A DNA stretch of 64,000 nucleotides, taken from NCBI RefSeq assembly GCF_964204645.1, contig NC_134036.1:10154704-10218703 (forward strand), in the 5' to 3' direction. Below the pieces are notes generated by a model, which made no database searches, had not been told where the DNA came from, and was given only the letters and a program-made list of their open reading frames with translations. Source of the stretch: Tubulanus polymorphus (taxonomy: Eukaryota; Nemertea; Palaeonemertea; Tubulaniformes; Tubulanidae). Positions 23,052-32,586 of this stretch are shown here, one piece after another (within the stretch, counting starts at the first letter, position 1; every line of letters begins with the position of its first letter). The position numbers and the translations under genes are program-made.

Positions 23052-23270
23052 AGTGATAATAAGTGGATAATAACTGGATTATATAATGGCGCATTACTAT
23101 CACTTGGAACTGTTGGTTATTCACTGGTATTAAAAAAAGTATTTAAAATGGGAAGTGTTAATGTTGATAGATTTGATATAAATGATATTTTAAAAATAAC
23201 GTTAGCAGTTACTTTATCTAATTTAACTATTGATTATTTGGAAAAACAAAAATATATTCCTCCCATATAA
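23049..23270 (+). CDS. small hydrophobic viral protein, 73 aa
   Basis: The ATG follows the upstream TAA directly. Two hydrophobic segments (ITGLYNGALLSLGTVGYSLVL and IKITLAV-type residues near 47-58, DILKITLAVTLSNLTIDYL) fit a small two-pass membrane protein. Similar small membrane proteins are common in Maverick capsid-gene clusters. No specific function can be named. Confidence 0.65.
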   Translation: MSDNKWIITGLYNGALLSLGTVGYSLVLKKVFKMGSVNVDRFDINDILKITLAVTLSNLTIDYLEKQKYIPPI

Positions 23271-23275
23271 ATGCA

Positions 23276-23297
23276 TAATTTTTTTGCTAAATAAATG
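23276..23297 (+). promoter_or_regulatory. late-promoter-like start signal
   Basis: TAATTTTTTT, spacer, TAAATAAATG between two small genes. Confidence 0.65.
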
Positions 23298-23717
23298 GCT
23301 TCTGCAATTATAACTATTATAGGATCGGCAAATGTCAACGCTTTTGCATTTGCTGGTGGTGGTTATTTATTTAAACATATTGATAAAAATGGATCATTAA
23401 CAGAACAAAAAAGACATAACTTAGCATTAGAGAAATATGATAAAGCTGCAGAAGAATACAGAGAAAAGAGACAAAACTATATGGATAACATCAATAAAGA
23501 ATTAATTGATCAGAATATTTCACATAGAGATTTTCTATCAGTTGATGATGCAATGAGTATATATAACGCAGTAACCAATAAAGAAAAATTACATCTATAC
23601 GAACCTAAATTATCAGATTATTATACCCCAAGTAAAGAACAACAGAAATATGAAATAATATGGATTTTAGGTGGAACAGTTATTGCTATATTTGTAGCAT
23701 ATAAATTTACTTATTAG
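23295..23717 (+). CDS. conserved Maverick-type membrane protein, 140 aa
   Basis: Intact frame. An N-terminal hydrophobic stretch (MASAIITIIGSANVNAFAF), a charged helical middle (KRHNLALEKYDKAAEEYREK, then NINKELIDQN), a proline-containing LSDYYTPSKEQQK segment and a C-terminal membrane helix (IIWILGGTVIAIFVAYKF). I recognise this layout and the RHxLAxEK and LSDYY/FYxPS motifs from unnamed proteins of animal Mavericks. The role is unknown; virion membrane or assembly is plausible. Confidence 0.75.
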   Translation: MASAIITIIGSANVNAFAFAGGGYLFKHIDKNGSLTEQKRHNLALEKYDKAAEEYREKRQNYMDNINKELIDQNISHRDFLSVDDAMSIYNAVTNKEKLHLYEPKLSDYYTPSKEQQKYEIIWILGGTVIAIFVAYKFTY

Positions 23718-23739
23718 TAATTTTTTTTCTAAATAAATG
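23718..23739 (+). promoter_or_regulatory. late-promoter-like start signal
   Basis: TAATTTTTTTT, spacer, TAAATAAATG. Confidence 0.65.
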
Positions 23740-24171
23740 GAAGATAAAGTTGATAATATTGATATTATTACTCATGATATAAATAAAACTAAATAAAAAA
23801 CATATTTAGAAAAACAAATATTAGAATTTGAAAATGACTTAAAGATAAAAAAGAAAAAATATTTAAAAAGTAAAATTATATATTATTTAACTATAAGTGG
23901 TTCGGTTACAATTAGTTCTGTAATAACATTTTTAGCAATATTCAGCCCATTAACACTTTTAGCTATATCAATTGGCGTATTAGGATTAAGTTCAAGTGTT
24001 TTAACTGGTATAAGTTCAAAATTAAATATAAAAAGTAATAAAGAAAAAATTAAAACTAATATAAAAGAAATTAATAAATTAAAGAACACACTAGATTATA
24101 TAATAAGTTTAAATGGCCATATAACAGTTGAAGAACAAGATAAATTATCAAAAGAATTAATAAATTATTAA
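23737..24171 (+). pseudogene. two-pass membrane / coiled-coil viral protein, in-frame stop
   Basis: The frame from the shared start signal has a TAA at 23794-23796 after 19 codons and is then open to 24171. After the stop it encodes a basic helix (KTYLEKQILEFENDLKIKKK), a hydrophobic hairpin (LTISGSVTISSVITFLAIF and LLAISIGVLGLSSSVLTGI) and a second charged helix ending VEEQDKLSKELINY. Helix, double membrane segment, helix is a recurrent Maverick protein layout. A downstream start is possible, but none has the promoter signal. Confidence 0.65.
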
Positions 24172-24190
24172 TTTTTTAATTATATAAATG
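24169..24190 (+). promoter_or_regulatory. late-promoter-like start signal
   Basis: TAATTTTTT, spacer, TATAAATG, overlapping the stop codon of the gene upstream. Confidence 0.65.
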
Positions 24191-25574
24191 GTAGATAGTT
24201 TTCCAAAAGCTTTCCAATATAATAAATCAATTAAATATAATATTCCAGCAATAGATTTTAATAAAGATATTACATATAGAAATGAAGTTTTAGATTCATT
24301 AACTAATTTAGAAATTTATGTTACTGAAACTAATAATTTCAATCCAAAGATGGAAAATATTTTTCATGTATATTTAATTGATTTTAAAAAATTGAAAGAT
24401 GAAAAACAATGGTTATTAAAATCTTATATGAAGTATTGGCAGAACCAATTAAATTTAGCTGTTTATTGTGCAACAACAGGTTGTGGAATTAGTTGGAATA
24501 ATCATTTGAATAATTATAAATATAAATTAATTCAAAGTTTATTTAGATTTCATACATACTTTCAAATAAGATTAATATTAAATGAATTAGAGTGTCCTTT
24601 ACCAGGATTTACCAGGTATTTTAAAGAATTAGATAATAATATTAATTTGTCAAAGTTTTATAAAATTTGTAATGAATATAATATAGATATAAATAATTCT
24701 GATTTTAGAACGAAAATTGGAACAATAAGATCACTTCCTTGCCCTAAAAAGATTGCAGAATATTGTGCACTTCCCATACCATCTAATAGTTTTTATAATA
24801 TCTATAATAATAAATTAGTATGGTAAAATAGAAACTAAGGATTTAGAAACATTAAATTTCAATAAATTACCGACATTTTATGATAATGTAACAAGAAAAC
24901 AATAATGGTTGGGTTTATTTCATTTTAGAAAATAGTGAAGGTTTTACTAAATCAAGTATAGAAAGAATAAATCAATCTATTAGAACTTATTTGATATGTA
25001 TTTTAGGTGCGCAAGTTGAAACAGAATCCACAATAATTGGAAATTTAAATACATCATTTGATACACAAAAACAATTTAAAGTATTATTTGAAGATCCATT
25101 CATAATGATAAAAATAGATCGATTCCAGAAAACATTGTAAGATATCAAAATTATTTAGATAAATCACATATTAGATTAAATCATTGTATCGGCCCTAATC
25201 TATTTATTATTTCTAATGATTTAGTATTAAAGATGGGAAACATAATTGGTTACAATAATCTAATTAAAACTGCAACAATAAATAATTCATTTGGATTGAA
25301 TGATATAAATAAAAAGATAATTACTGCTCCAAAATTAATGGAAGGTGAAAAAAATAAAAAACATATTCAATCAACAGAAACTAAAACTAAGAATATTAAA
25401 TTGGATAATGATTCCAAAATAAAAGATTACAATACTACAGAAAATATAAAAACTGATAATATTCAACATGATATAATTAAACTAAATGATGATAATAAAT
25501 CCCATGAAAATACTAAATTAGCTTTAACTTGTATAGGAATTGTAATCGGAGGAATATTATATTTTAAATTTTAA
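24188..25574 (+). pseudogene. large conserved Maverick protein of unknown function, frameshifted
   Basis: Begins MVDSFPKAFQYNKSIKYN and includes LNLAVYCATTGCGISWN (near residue 92-108), a combination I associate with a widespread unnamed Maverick protein. The frame is lost near 24820 and 24895, then resumes with SSIERINQSIRTYLICILGAQV (around 24960-25020). It changes again near 25120 before the C-terminal frame 25233-25574, which holds IIGYNNLIKTA, a Lys/Asn-rich linker and a terminal membrane helix (LALTCIGIVIGGILYFKF). It is probably a virion component anchored by its C-terminus. Function unknown. Confidence 0.7.
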
Positions 25575-25593
25575 TTTTTTTATTATATAAATG
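25572..25593 (+). promoter_or_regulatory. late-promoter-like start signal
   Basis: TAATTTTTTT, spacer, TATAAATG immediately after the preceding stop codon. Confidence 0.65.
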
Positions 25594-27047
25594 GATGTAG
25601 AAGGTGGAGAAGATATTGGAATGGATCCTTTTGATGAACCTGGTATAAGTGATGAACAACCACCTGATTTTGATGAAAGAAGTTTTAATGATGGTAATGA
25701 GCACGGATATAATAATAATTTAAATATGCCTGATTATATTAAAAATGCAGAATCACCATTAAATCCTGAAAATTTAGACCCAGGTTTAGTAAAAGAAGAT
25801 TTAGATAATTTAAACAAAATACCTAAATTAGAAGATTTAATTGAAAAATCTAAACTTAACATAAATGATGAAGACGTTGGACTTTTAGCATATCAATTAA
25901 AATTTTTAGATAATGGTAAATGTTATTATCGTTTGAAAGGTGATTATTATATTGATATCACTTCTAAAAATAATAAAAAAATATTAGCGGAATCAACTTT
26001 GAAAAGTTTAAAACCAGATAAAATTAAAAGAATAAGTAATAGTAATGAAATAACTGATGTTACACAAAAAGAAATAGATGATAATATAGACGTATTTAAA
26101 CAAAGAATTAATGAATTATTTGAAATAATCAAAAAGAAATCAGAAACAGAAACAACTTCTGAACAGAATATAACTTCCAAAACTAGTAAACTTAAATCAA
26201 ATAAAGTTTCAATTGAAAAACTTCCACGAATGGATTACTTGATGCAACAGATCAAGAATTAGAAGATTTAGATATATTTTCTGATGAAGCAATTAGAGAA
26301 ATTATTAGTATAAGAAATGAAGCTGATAAAATTGCACATAATAAAAGTAAAAGAGATCAAAAAATTATGTATTTGGAAAAAGAATTAACTAATGCAAATA
26401 AAGAAATAGAAAAACTAAAGTCTGATTTAGATCATCGAGTAATTGATGAAATCGAATATAGGCAAAAAGAATTACGATTAGAAAAAGAAATTAATAATTT
26501 AAAAGATAATTTAGAAGTACAGAAAGAAGAAATTAAATTATTGTTAAAATCATATGATTATAATATTAATAGATTAAAAGATGTTTTTAAAAGATATCTA
26601 ATAAAACCAGATTCTAAAATATCATTGAAAGATAGAATAACATTATTATTTAAATTTGAAGGAATAACAATTCTTTCAATTCTAACAGCTGTAACTATGT
26701 TATTTACAACCATTGGTTTAGCAATATCAAATGCTTTAAAATCTACTCCTACTCCAAATAAACCAGATAAATCCCCAGATAATAATTCTATACAAGATAA
26801 AGTTAAAGATGGTTTAAAGAAATTAGCAAAATATTTATGGGAACTATCTTAAAAATCCGCTGCAGCATTGCCAGGAATTATTGCATCAATTGTTGGTTTT
26901 ATATTGAAATCTGCAGGAAACATTATTAACTTCGCTGCTGAACATATTATTTTATTTCTAATTACAGTTGCAGGTGCTATTATTTTTGGGTTAGTGAATA
27001 TGATATCAAAAAGATATCAAGAAAAAAAAATAATAAAAAATAAATAA
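25591..27047 (+). pseudogene. coiled-coil viral protein with C-terminal membrane segments, frameshifted
   Basis: The first part (25591-26262) is acidic at the N-terminus (MDVEGGEDIGMDPFDEPG). After a frame change near 26235 the second part (to 26852) has a long coiled coil (about 26370-26540: LEKELTNANKEIEKLKSDL and following), then a membrane segment (TILSILTAVTMLFTTIGLAI) and a Pro-rich linker. A TAA at 26850 or a frame change separates a last hydrophobic stretch (ALPGIIASIVGFILK, IILFLITVAGAIIFGLV) ending at 27047. The order coiled coil, membrane helix, ALPGII-type helix is familiar from Maverick proteins annotated only as hypothetical. Confidence 0.7.
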
Positions 27048-27048
27048 C

Positions 27049-27070
27049 TAATTTTTTTGTTAAATAAATG
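27049..27070 (+). promoter_or_regulatory. late-promoter-like start signal of the major capsid gene
   Basis: TAATTTTTTT, spacer, TAAATAAATG. It follows the stop codon of the coiled-coil gene. Confidence 0.7.
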
Positions 27071-28315
27071 AGTGGGAGTTATATAAGTCCTTCTAAGAAT
27101 TCTAGAATATCTAATGCTATTAAAGCAGAAAGATCACATCATATAATTACTCATAACCCTTCTAATATTAATCCTGATGAAACTTTATATGTTAGAATCC
27201 CTAGATTAACACAAAATACTTTTTACGTTCCAAATAGTATTTATTTATCAGCCGATATAAAAGTAATCGGTAATAATAATAATTATGTTGTTGATAATGT
27301 TGGAAGATATTTGATTGAAAAATTAACTATAAAGATTGGTCCAGAAACAGTTTTCTCATTAGATGATTATAATTTATTTATGCATTATAAAGATTTATGG
27401 TTAACTAAAGAAAATAGAAATAATATGATATTTCAGGGTATTCAATCGGAAAACCATAATAAATTAAGATCAGGAAGTAATGACGCAATAGTAACTCGTG
27501 CCACAGATAATTTGATTAAAAAGATTTATGGAAGCAAATATAAAATCCCATTAGACTTTGAATTGATAAATAACAATGCACCTTTATATAAATACGCAAT
27601 TCAAGAAGATATTATATTTGAGATAACATTTGCTCCTGTTAATGAAATTGTATTATCTAGCGTTGTTAAAGATATGGGTTATAAATTATCGAATATATGT
27701 TTAGAATATAACACAGTCACTAATGAAAATATTGCTAGCACAATTCAAACTCAATACAATCAAGGATTTTCATTATTATATGATTATATTGATAAATTTA
27801 AAACTGTAACTATTAATGCAAATGATGAAATAATTAATGAGAATATTAACTTCCCAAGAAGATCTATTAAAGGTATATTAATATTCTTTACCATTGCAAC
27901 ATATACTAATGGTGCAATAAATGTTGATAATTATTATAATCCTGAAATAACAAAAGTAGAAATAACTATCGAAGGAATAGCAAATAAAATATTTTGTCAA
28001 GGAATGAGAATGATTGATCAATGGCCAGAAATTAGAAAACATTTTATGAATGAAAAAGTAAAATCATTTGAAAATTGTAATATTAATCAAATTGATTATT
28101 ATACCGGCAATAAATATGCATTATGGTTAGATTTTAGAACAACAGAGGATAATTCATTACATGGTTCTGGAAAAAAACTACAGAATACTAAAGATGGAAT
28201 ACAATTATTAATGAAAAAGAAAAGAGGAGACAAAAATTTTAAAATGCACATTTATATTATATCTGATGCACAATTAAATATTGTAAATTCACAATTAGAT
28301 AGTATTCAATATTAG
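27068..28315 (+). CDS. major capsid protein, double jelly roll
   Basis: An intact 415-codon frame. The N-terminal jelly roll starts near residue 40 (LYVRIPRLTQNTFYVPNS) and the second around residue 200. The C-terminal section NKYALWLDFRTTEDNSLHGS and NTKDGIQLLM, ending SDAQLNIVNSQLDSIQY, is the signature end of Maverick/adintovirus capsid proteins. Length is in the usual range for this family. The product would form the pseudo-hexameric capsomers of an icosahedral particle. It is the only large structural gene here without a disruption. Confidence 0.92.
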   Translation: MSGSYISPSKNSRISNAIKAERSHHIITHNPSNINPDETLYVRIPRLTQNTFYVPNSIYLSADIKVIGNNNNYVVDNVGRYLIEKLTIKIGPETVFSLDDYNLFMHYKDLWLTKENRNNMIFQGIQSENHNKLRSGSNDAIVTRATDNLIKKIYGSKYKIPLDFELINNNAPLYKYAIQEDIIFEITFAPVNEIVLSSVVKDMGYKLSNICLEYNTVTNENIASTIQTQYNQGFSLLYDYIDKFKTVTINANDEIINENINFPRRSIKGILIFFTIATYTNGAINVDNYYNPEITKVEITIEGIANKIFCQGMRMIDQWPEIRKHFMNEKVKSFENCNINQIDYYTGNKYALWLDFRTTEDNSLHGSGKKLQNTKDGIQLLMKKKRGDKNFKMHIYIISDAQLNIVNSQLDSIQY

Positions 28316-28345
28316 AAATATAAAGTTTAAATTAAGGATATATAA

Positions 28346-29473
28346 ATGGGTGGTAAAAAAACTCCTAATACTAAAGAACACTATTTAAGAAATTTATATT
28401 ACAACCCTGAGAGTTCGGTTGCTTATTCTTCTACCAAAAATATATGGAGTAAAGTAAAACAAGATAAATTAGATAAGATAATCCCACAAAATTGAGTTAA
28501 ATATAAAGATATAAATGAATTTATGTTAGAACAACCAACATATACAACACATAAAAAAATTGTTAGAAAATATAAAACTCGTAAAACTATGGTAAGTTAT
28601 GTAGATCAACAGTGGCAAGGAGATTTAATTGATATGAAAAATGTTAAGAAAGATAATGATGATTATTGGTGGTTATTGAATATAATTGATATTTTTAGTC
28701 GTTATGTATGGAGTTTCCCACTTTATAGAAAAGATGCTGTACAAACATCAAATGTTTTAAGAAAATTTCTTTCGGATGATAAAGTAAAACCAGAAAAAAT
28801 ACAATTTGATGATGGAAAAGAGTTTGATAATTCACTTGTTCATGAACTCTTAGATAATCATAATATTAAATATTTTTCAACAAAATCGGATAAAAAAGCT
28901 GCAGTTGTTGAACGATTTAATAGAACATTAAGAACAAGAATGTGGAAATATTTTACAGCAAATAATACTTTTAAATGGATTGATGTTTTACCCAAATTGA
29001 TAGAAGGATATAATAATTCTTATCATTCTTCTATTGGAATGAAACCTATTGATGCTAGAAAACCTGAAAATGCTGAAATTGTTTGGAATAATTTATATGG
29101 AGCATTTCTTGTAGATGATTTTGGTGAACCTAAATTTAAAGTTGGTCAAAATGTTAGAATTTCTAAGTATAAAAAGATATTTAACAAAGGATACGATCGA
29201 AATTTTACTAGAGAAATATATAAAATAAAAAAGGTAATAACAACAAAACCATATGTCTATAAATTAGAAGATTTAAATGGTGAAGAAGTTGATGGCTACT
29301 TTTATGAAGAAGAATTAAGTTTAACTACTGAAAATCTAGAACAAGAATATAAAATTGAAAAAGTATTAAAAACAAAAACTATTAAAAGAAAAAAATATTC
29401 TTTAGTAAAATGGGTTGGATGGCCAGATAAATTCAATGAATGGATATTATCAAGTAAAATTAAAAATATATAA
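28346..29473 (+). pseudogene. retroviral-type integrase with chromodomain (one in-frame TGA)
   Basis: Starts at TATAAATGGG and reads 375 codons with a TGA at 28493-28495, 49 codons in. The open part from 28523 carries the DDE core: D34 (WQGDLID), D96 (IQFDDGKEF) and E130 (VVERFNRTLR), an SH3-like segment (VGQNVRISKYK, 207-217) and a C-terminal chromodomain (276-316, with YSLVKWVGWP and EWILSSKI). Maverick integrases have this architecture, and the chromodomain may steer insertion into chromatin. The stop falls at a position where a Trp codon is plausible. The T-run half of the promoter signal is absent here. Confidence 0.92.
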
Positions 29474-30078
29474 ATGAATAAGGAATTATTTATATTTGAG
29501 CCTCATAATATGTTAATTTCTGGCGTAACAAATTGTAGAAAAACTTGTTTTATATTAAATTTATTAGAAACTGTTTATGAAAACTATTTTGATAATATAG
29601 TATTATTTTGCCCAACATATGAATTTAATCAAACTTATGATAGAAATATTACTAGAAATAATAAATTTATTATATTAGATCCTAAAACAGTAAAAGGAAA
29701 TTTAGATAATTGTATAAAAATAGCAATTGATATTTATAAAGGATCAAATACATTATTCATTATAGATGATTGTGCTAATTTACATGATTCAAAAGTTAGA
29801 GAAAGTGAGTTATGTTATTTAGCTTTTTCTGGCAGACATTTTGGGATAACAACTTGGGTTTTAAATCAAAAATATAATTCAATTGTTAAAGATTTTAGGG
29901 AGAATATAAGATTTCTAGTTTCTACAATAAAGATAGAAAATCGATGAAAAATGCACTTGAGGAAAATGATATTATTCCACATGATTTACATAATGAATAT
30001 ATGGATAAGTTGAAATATATTAAAAGATCAAAATTACTAATTAGATTACAACACCCATTTAAATATGAATTTATTTAA
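29474..30078 (+). pseudogene. packaging ATPase, A32/FtsK-HerA type (frameshift, altered Walker A)
   Basis: ATG at 29474 directly abuts the integrase stop. Walker A is GVTNCRKT (residues 17-24), where the Gly before the catalytic Lys is Arg. Walker B is LFIIDD (94-99), followed by the FSGRHFGITTWVLNQ region (sensor and arginine-finger area). A frame change near 29922 moves the last ~50 codons to another frame, ending at 30078. The enzyme would pump DNA into capsids. Both the Gly-to-Arg change and the frameshift argue against function. Confidence 0.88.
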
Positions 30079-30082
30079 ATTC

Positions 30083-30350
30083 AACTAGCTTGTTAATCTA
30101 ATTGAATTCTAGTTACATTCTAGTTGAATTCTAGTTATTGGTAGTTGTAACAAAAATGAACTAGATGTAACAATATTATAACTAGCTTGTTAATCTAGTT
30201 TAATTCTAGTTACATTCTAGTTGAATTCTAGTTATTAGTAGTTGGAACAAAAATCAACTAGATTTAAGAAGAAATAAACAAAAACAACAATATTTCAACT
30301 AGCTTGTTAATCTAGTTGAATTCTAGTTACATTCTAGTTGAATTCTAGTT
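30083..30350 (+). repeat. tandem array of CTAGTT/AACTAG motifs, three units
   Basis: Units start at 30083, 30180 and 30297 with AACTAGCTTGTTAATCTA and contain ATTCTAGTT three times, plus an inverted AACTAGAT in units 1 and 2. Unit lengths are 97, 117 and about 54 (truncated). It is the longest intergenic gap in the capsid-side half of the element. Direct and inverted iterons at one locus suggest a replication, packaging or transcription-control site. Confidence 0.8.
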
Positions 30351-30362
30351 GCAACATCACAA

Positions 30363-30385
30363 CTAATTTATTTGTTATATAAATC
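30363..30385 (+). promoter_or_regulatory. degenerate start signal with ATC in place of ATG
   Basis: TAATTTATTTG then TATAAATC: the final base of the expected ATG is C and the T-run is interrupted. Confidence 0.45.
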
Positions 30386-30991
30386 GGAGGTGAAAAGAAA
30401 ATAAAATCTAAAAATGGTGATGTTCCAATTGAAAAAACTTTAGATGATTTAGGAATAACAGAAAACAAATTAATTCCAGATGATGGTGCTTTAAATAATG
30501 TTACAACAAATAATAATTATGAATATTATCTTTATTATTGTAAACATCAATTAGAAATATTAATAGCATCTGGAAAATGTAAAAATTTTGTCGGTAAAAA
30601 TTTAACTTATAATGAATTAGATACAATGAAATCAGATGAAATTATTAGATTATTTAAGATTTATGAAGCCGCGAGAACAGCTAGAATTAATGACGCGATA
30701 TCAGAAAATGTAGTATAAGGTTATAGTAAATTATGTAATTATATACTACCAATTCAAGATGAAAATAGATTATATTCCGATTTAAAAAAAGACTATTTAG
30801 TTATGACTGAATTAAATAAATGGATTGGATATTTATCATTTCAATTAGGTGGATTTATGACATTATTATCAACTGGAGTTATAACATTTTCAAATATTGA
30901 AAGTAAAAATATTTCCATAATAAATGAACAAGGTGGAAGAAGTGAAGGAATTAACTGTGAAGAAAAAACCGAGATCACAGAAACAAATTGA
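30383..30991 (+). pseudogene. uncharacterised Maverick-type protein, lost start and in-frame stop
   Basis: Reading from the ATC at 30383 gives a continuous frame with a TAA at 30716-30718, then open to 30991. It encodes a Lys/Asn-rich N-terminus, a helical middle (YYLYYCKHQLEILIASGKCK, LDTMKSDEIIRLFKIYEAAR) and, after the stop, ELNKWIGYLSFQLGGFMTLLS, which may be membrane-associated. The layout resembles an unnamed Maverick protein located beside the ATPase. Function unknown. Confidence 0.6.
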
Positions 30992-31280
30992 ATGGTCTCG
31001 GCAATTAGGAATTAAATCACAAGAATATAAAAAAGCTGTAAAAGAAAAAAGAAGTGATAAAAATTGTCAAAATATTGTTATTTCTACTCCTTCGGATAAT
31101 AGAATATTTGATAAATGTCTATATTTTACGGTTGGATTTGTAATTGTATTCATTTTGATTGGGTGTAATTGGTATAAGAAATCAAATAAAATTCATGATA
31201 TTAATAATTCTGAAACAACTGCTATCAAAAATGAAAATAATTATGAAATTCCAAAATTGACAATAAAAAAAATGGATTAA
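30924..31280 (+). CDS. basic protein with one membrane helix, 118 aa, possibly a frameshifted extension
   Basis: Overlaps the previous frame by 68 bases. Highly basic N-terminus (VKKKPRSQKQIEWSRQLG, with KEKRSDK after), then a membrane helix (YFTVGFVIVFILIGCNWY). It may be an independent gene overlapping its neighbour or the true C-terminus of the upstream protein after a frame change near 30930. The KxxRSxxQIEWSRQLG motif recurs in Maverick proteins as I recall them. Confidence 0.6.
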   Translation: MNKVEEVKELTVKKKPRSQKQIEWSRQLGIKSQEYKKAVKEKRSDKNCQNIVISTPSDNRIFDKCLYFTVGFVIVFILIGCNWYKKSNKIHDINNSETTAIKNENNYEIPKLTIKKMD

Positions 31281-32260
31281 TATTTTAGAAAAAAAGCAAA
31301 AAAAAATAATTTTTTTAAAATTAATTGAATATCTCACTACTTTTGTCTATCTATGCGGAGCAATTAAATTGTCCAGATAAGTCATTTCGGATTCTAGATA
31401 TTCATTATGTTTATTAATTTATTTTGTTTTTACTTGAATATTGTATTACAGTCGTTTCTTATTATTAGTTTTTTCTTAAATTGAAAGATGGGTGTGATGC
31501 TAAAATGAATATTTGAATTTGTTAATCAATTAACATAGTGATTAAAAATTATATCATAATTAAGTTAAAAATCCATAATTCATTTATCAGTTTTCATTCT
31601 TATATTCTTTTCATTCGGAATAATTTATAATTTCAAATTTCACATATTTTTTTAGCACCAACAACATTTACTTAGGTGTTTTAGCTAAGTATATAAGGCA
31701 ATTCATTCCAACATTGGAGTAGCTCTGGCCAGCAGAGGCATTTTGAAAATGCACCTTCGTCCACTCTCCGGGTTTCTCCTTCGGTTTCGAATTTCGATAT
31801 TGGTAGAAATTACATTAGGCGCCTTTAATATAATGTGATTTCTGCCAATCATTGAAGGAGATCCCGGTTGACGTGGGTCGCGGGGGTGTAAGTAGAAATG
31901 ACGGGGGATAAGCGTCCCGTGGCGCCTTTCAATAATTGGATGCTTATCCCCTGAAAACTCTGTAGGTCGAGGATAGGGCAATTTTGCTAAAACTCACCTT
32001 AAAAACACTGAAATATTCCTTTTAATCACGAGAGAGAGAATGTATCCTGTGTGTGTTGTATGTACTGCGTGCTTATTATATAACTGCTAGCTATCCAATA
32101 TGACAACAACGTTGTGCAACACCTGTTTGATTGATCAATATTCAAATGAAGCACTCTCTTATAATAACATGTAACAGATGTTTGACTGTATGATTGTAGT
32201 TGTTCGTAAAACGACTAAGGTCATTTTGGATTCTAGATATTCATTATTTTTATTTTGTAT
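31281..32260. other. non-coding gap near the right end of the element, with hairpins
   Basis: Almost 1 kb without a viral gene, unlike the rest of the element. A direct repeat GATTCTAGATATTCATTAT flanks most of it (31390 and 32230 areas, each within a longer ~35-bp match). The centre at 31700-31980 is far less AT-rich. The frame at 31703-31981 (minus) has no recognisable product. This is probably a foreign insertion of about 840 bp. Confidence 0.55.
31799..31951. repeat. hairpin-rich module with repeated GGCGCCTTT
   Basis: Arms 31799-31817 and 31831-31849 pair over 19 positions with two G-U type mismatches around GGCGCCTTTAATA. GGGGATAAGC (31904-31913) pairs with GCTTATCCCC (31942-31951). 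CCAATCATTGAAGG (31845) can also pair with the segment at 31926-31940. GGCGCCTTT occurs twice, at 31818 and 31921. The pattern suggests a structured RNA or a transposon terminus. Confidence 0.6.
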
Positions 32261-32586
32261 TTAATCAACAATTTCTAAATCATGATGACCGTCTTCATTT
32301 TTCCCATGATAGATTATTTTAAATCCTTCAAAATCTTTTAATTCCTCTGTACTCAATGAAACCCATTAATCAGGAAAAAATACTTTAAATTCTCGCGATG
32401 TACTAACATTACAGTAGCTTAAATTTGCTGATACTTTCTCTCCATATTTAGTTTTTATCTTTTCTAATTTCAATATTTTATGTTCAATTTCTTTTGTAAC
32501 ATCAACTAACATTTTTATTTCAAATTGTTTTTTGCTGGTTTAATTCTGTTATTTATTGTTACTAAGAATGCTTTTCTATCTCCCAT
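32261..32586 (-). pseudogene. small uncharacterised viral gene starting in the right terminal repeat
   Basis: On the minus strand the ATG at 32586 follows the promoter-like signal inside the terminal repeat. The first frame (MGDRKAFLVTINNRIKP) is lost after about 17 codons near 32535. The continuation encodes VTKEIEHKILKLEKIKTKYG and, past an in-frame TAA near 32370, LSTEELKDFEGFKIIYHGK to a stop at 32261. The Y/F-G-x-K...FxVFFP...LSxEELxxF...YHG pattern looks like a small nucleic-acid-interacting family seen in many animal repeats, but I cannot name it. Confidence 0.6.

Noticed and set aside
30083-30350. CRISPR array
   Set aside because: Repeats are adjacent and contain direct and inverted submotifs without unique spacers; host is eukaryotic.
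15852-30718. Stop-codon reassignment in the viral element
   Set aside because: In-frame stops are TAA, TAG and TGA without preference, and are accompanied by frameshifts; normal stops end the intact genes. Decay or sequence error is simpler.
31703-31981. 92-codon minus-strand protein in the gap near the right viral end
   Set aside because: It overlaps strong hairpins, has biased Pro/Arg content, and no start signal like the viral genes.
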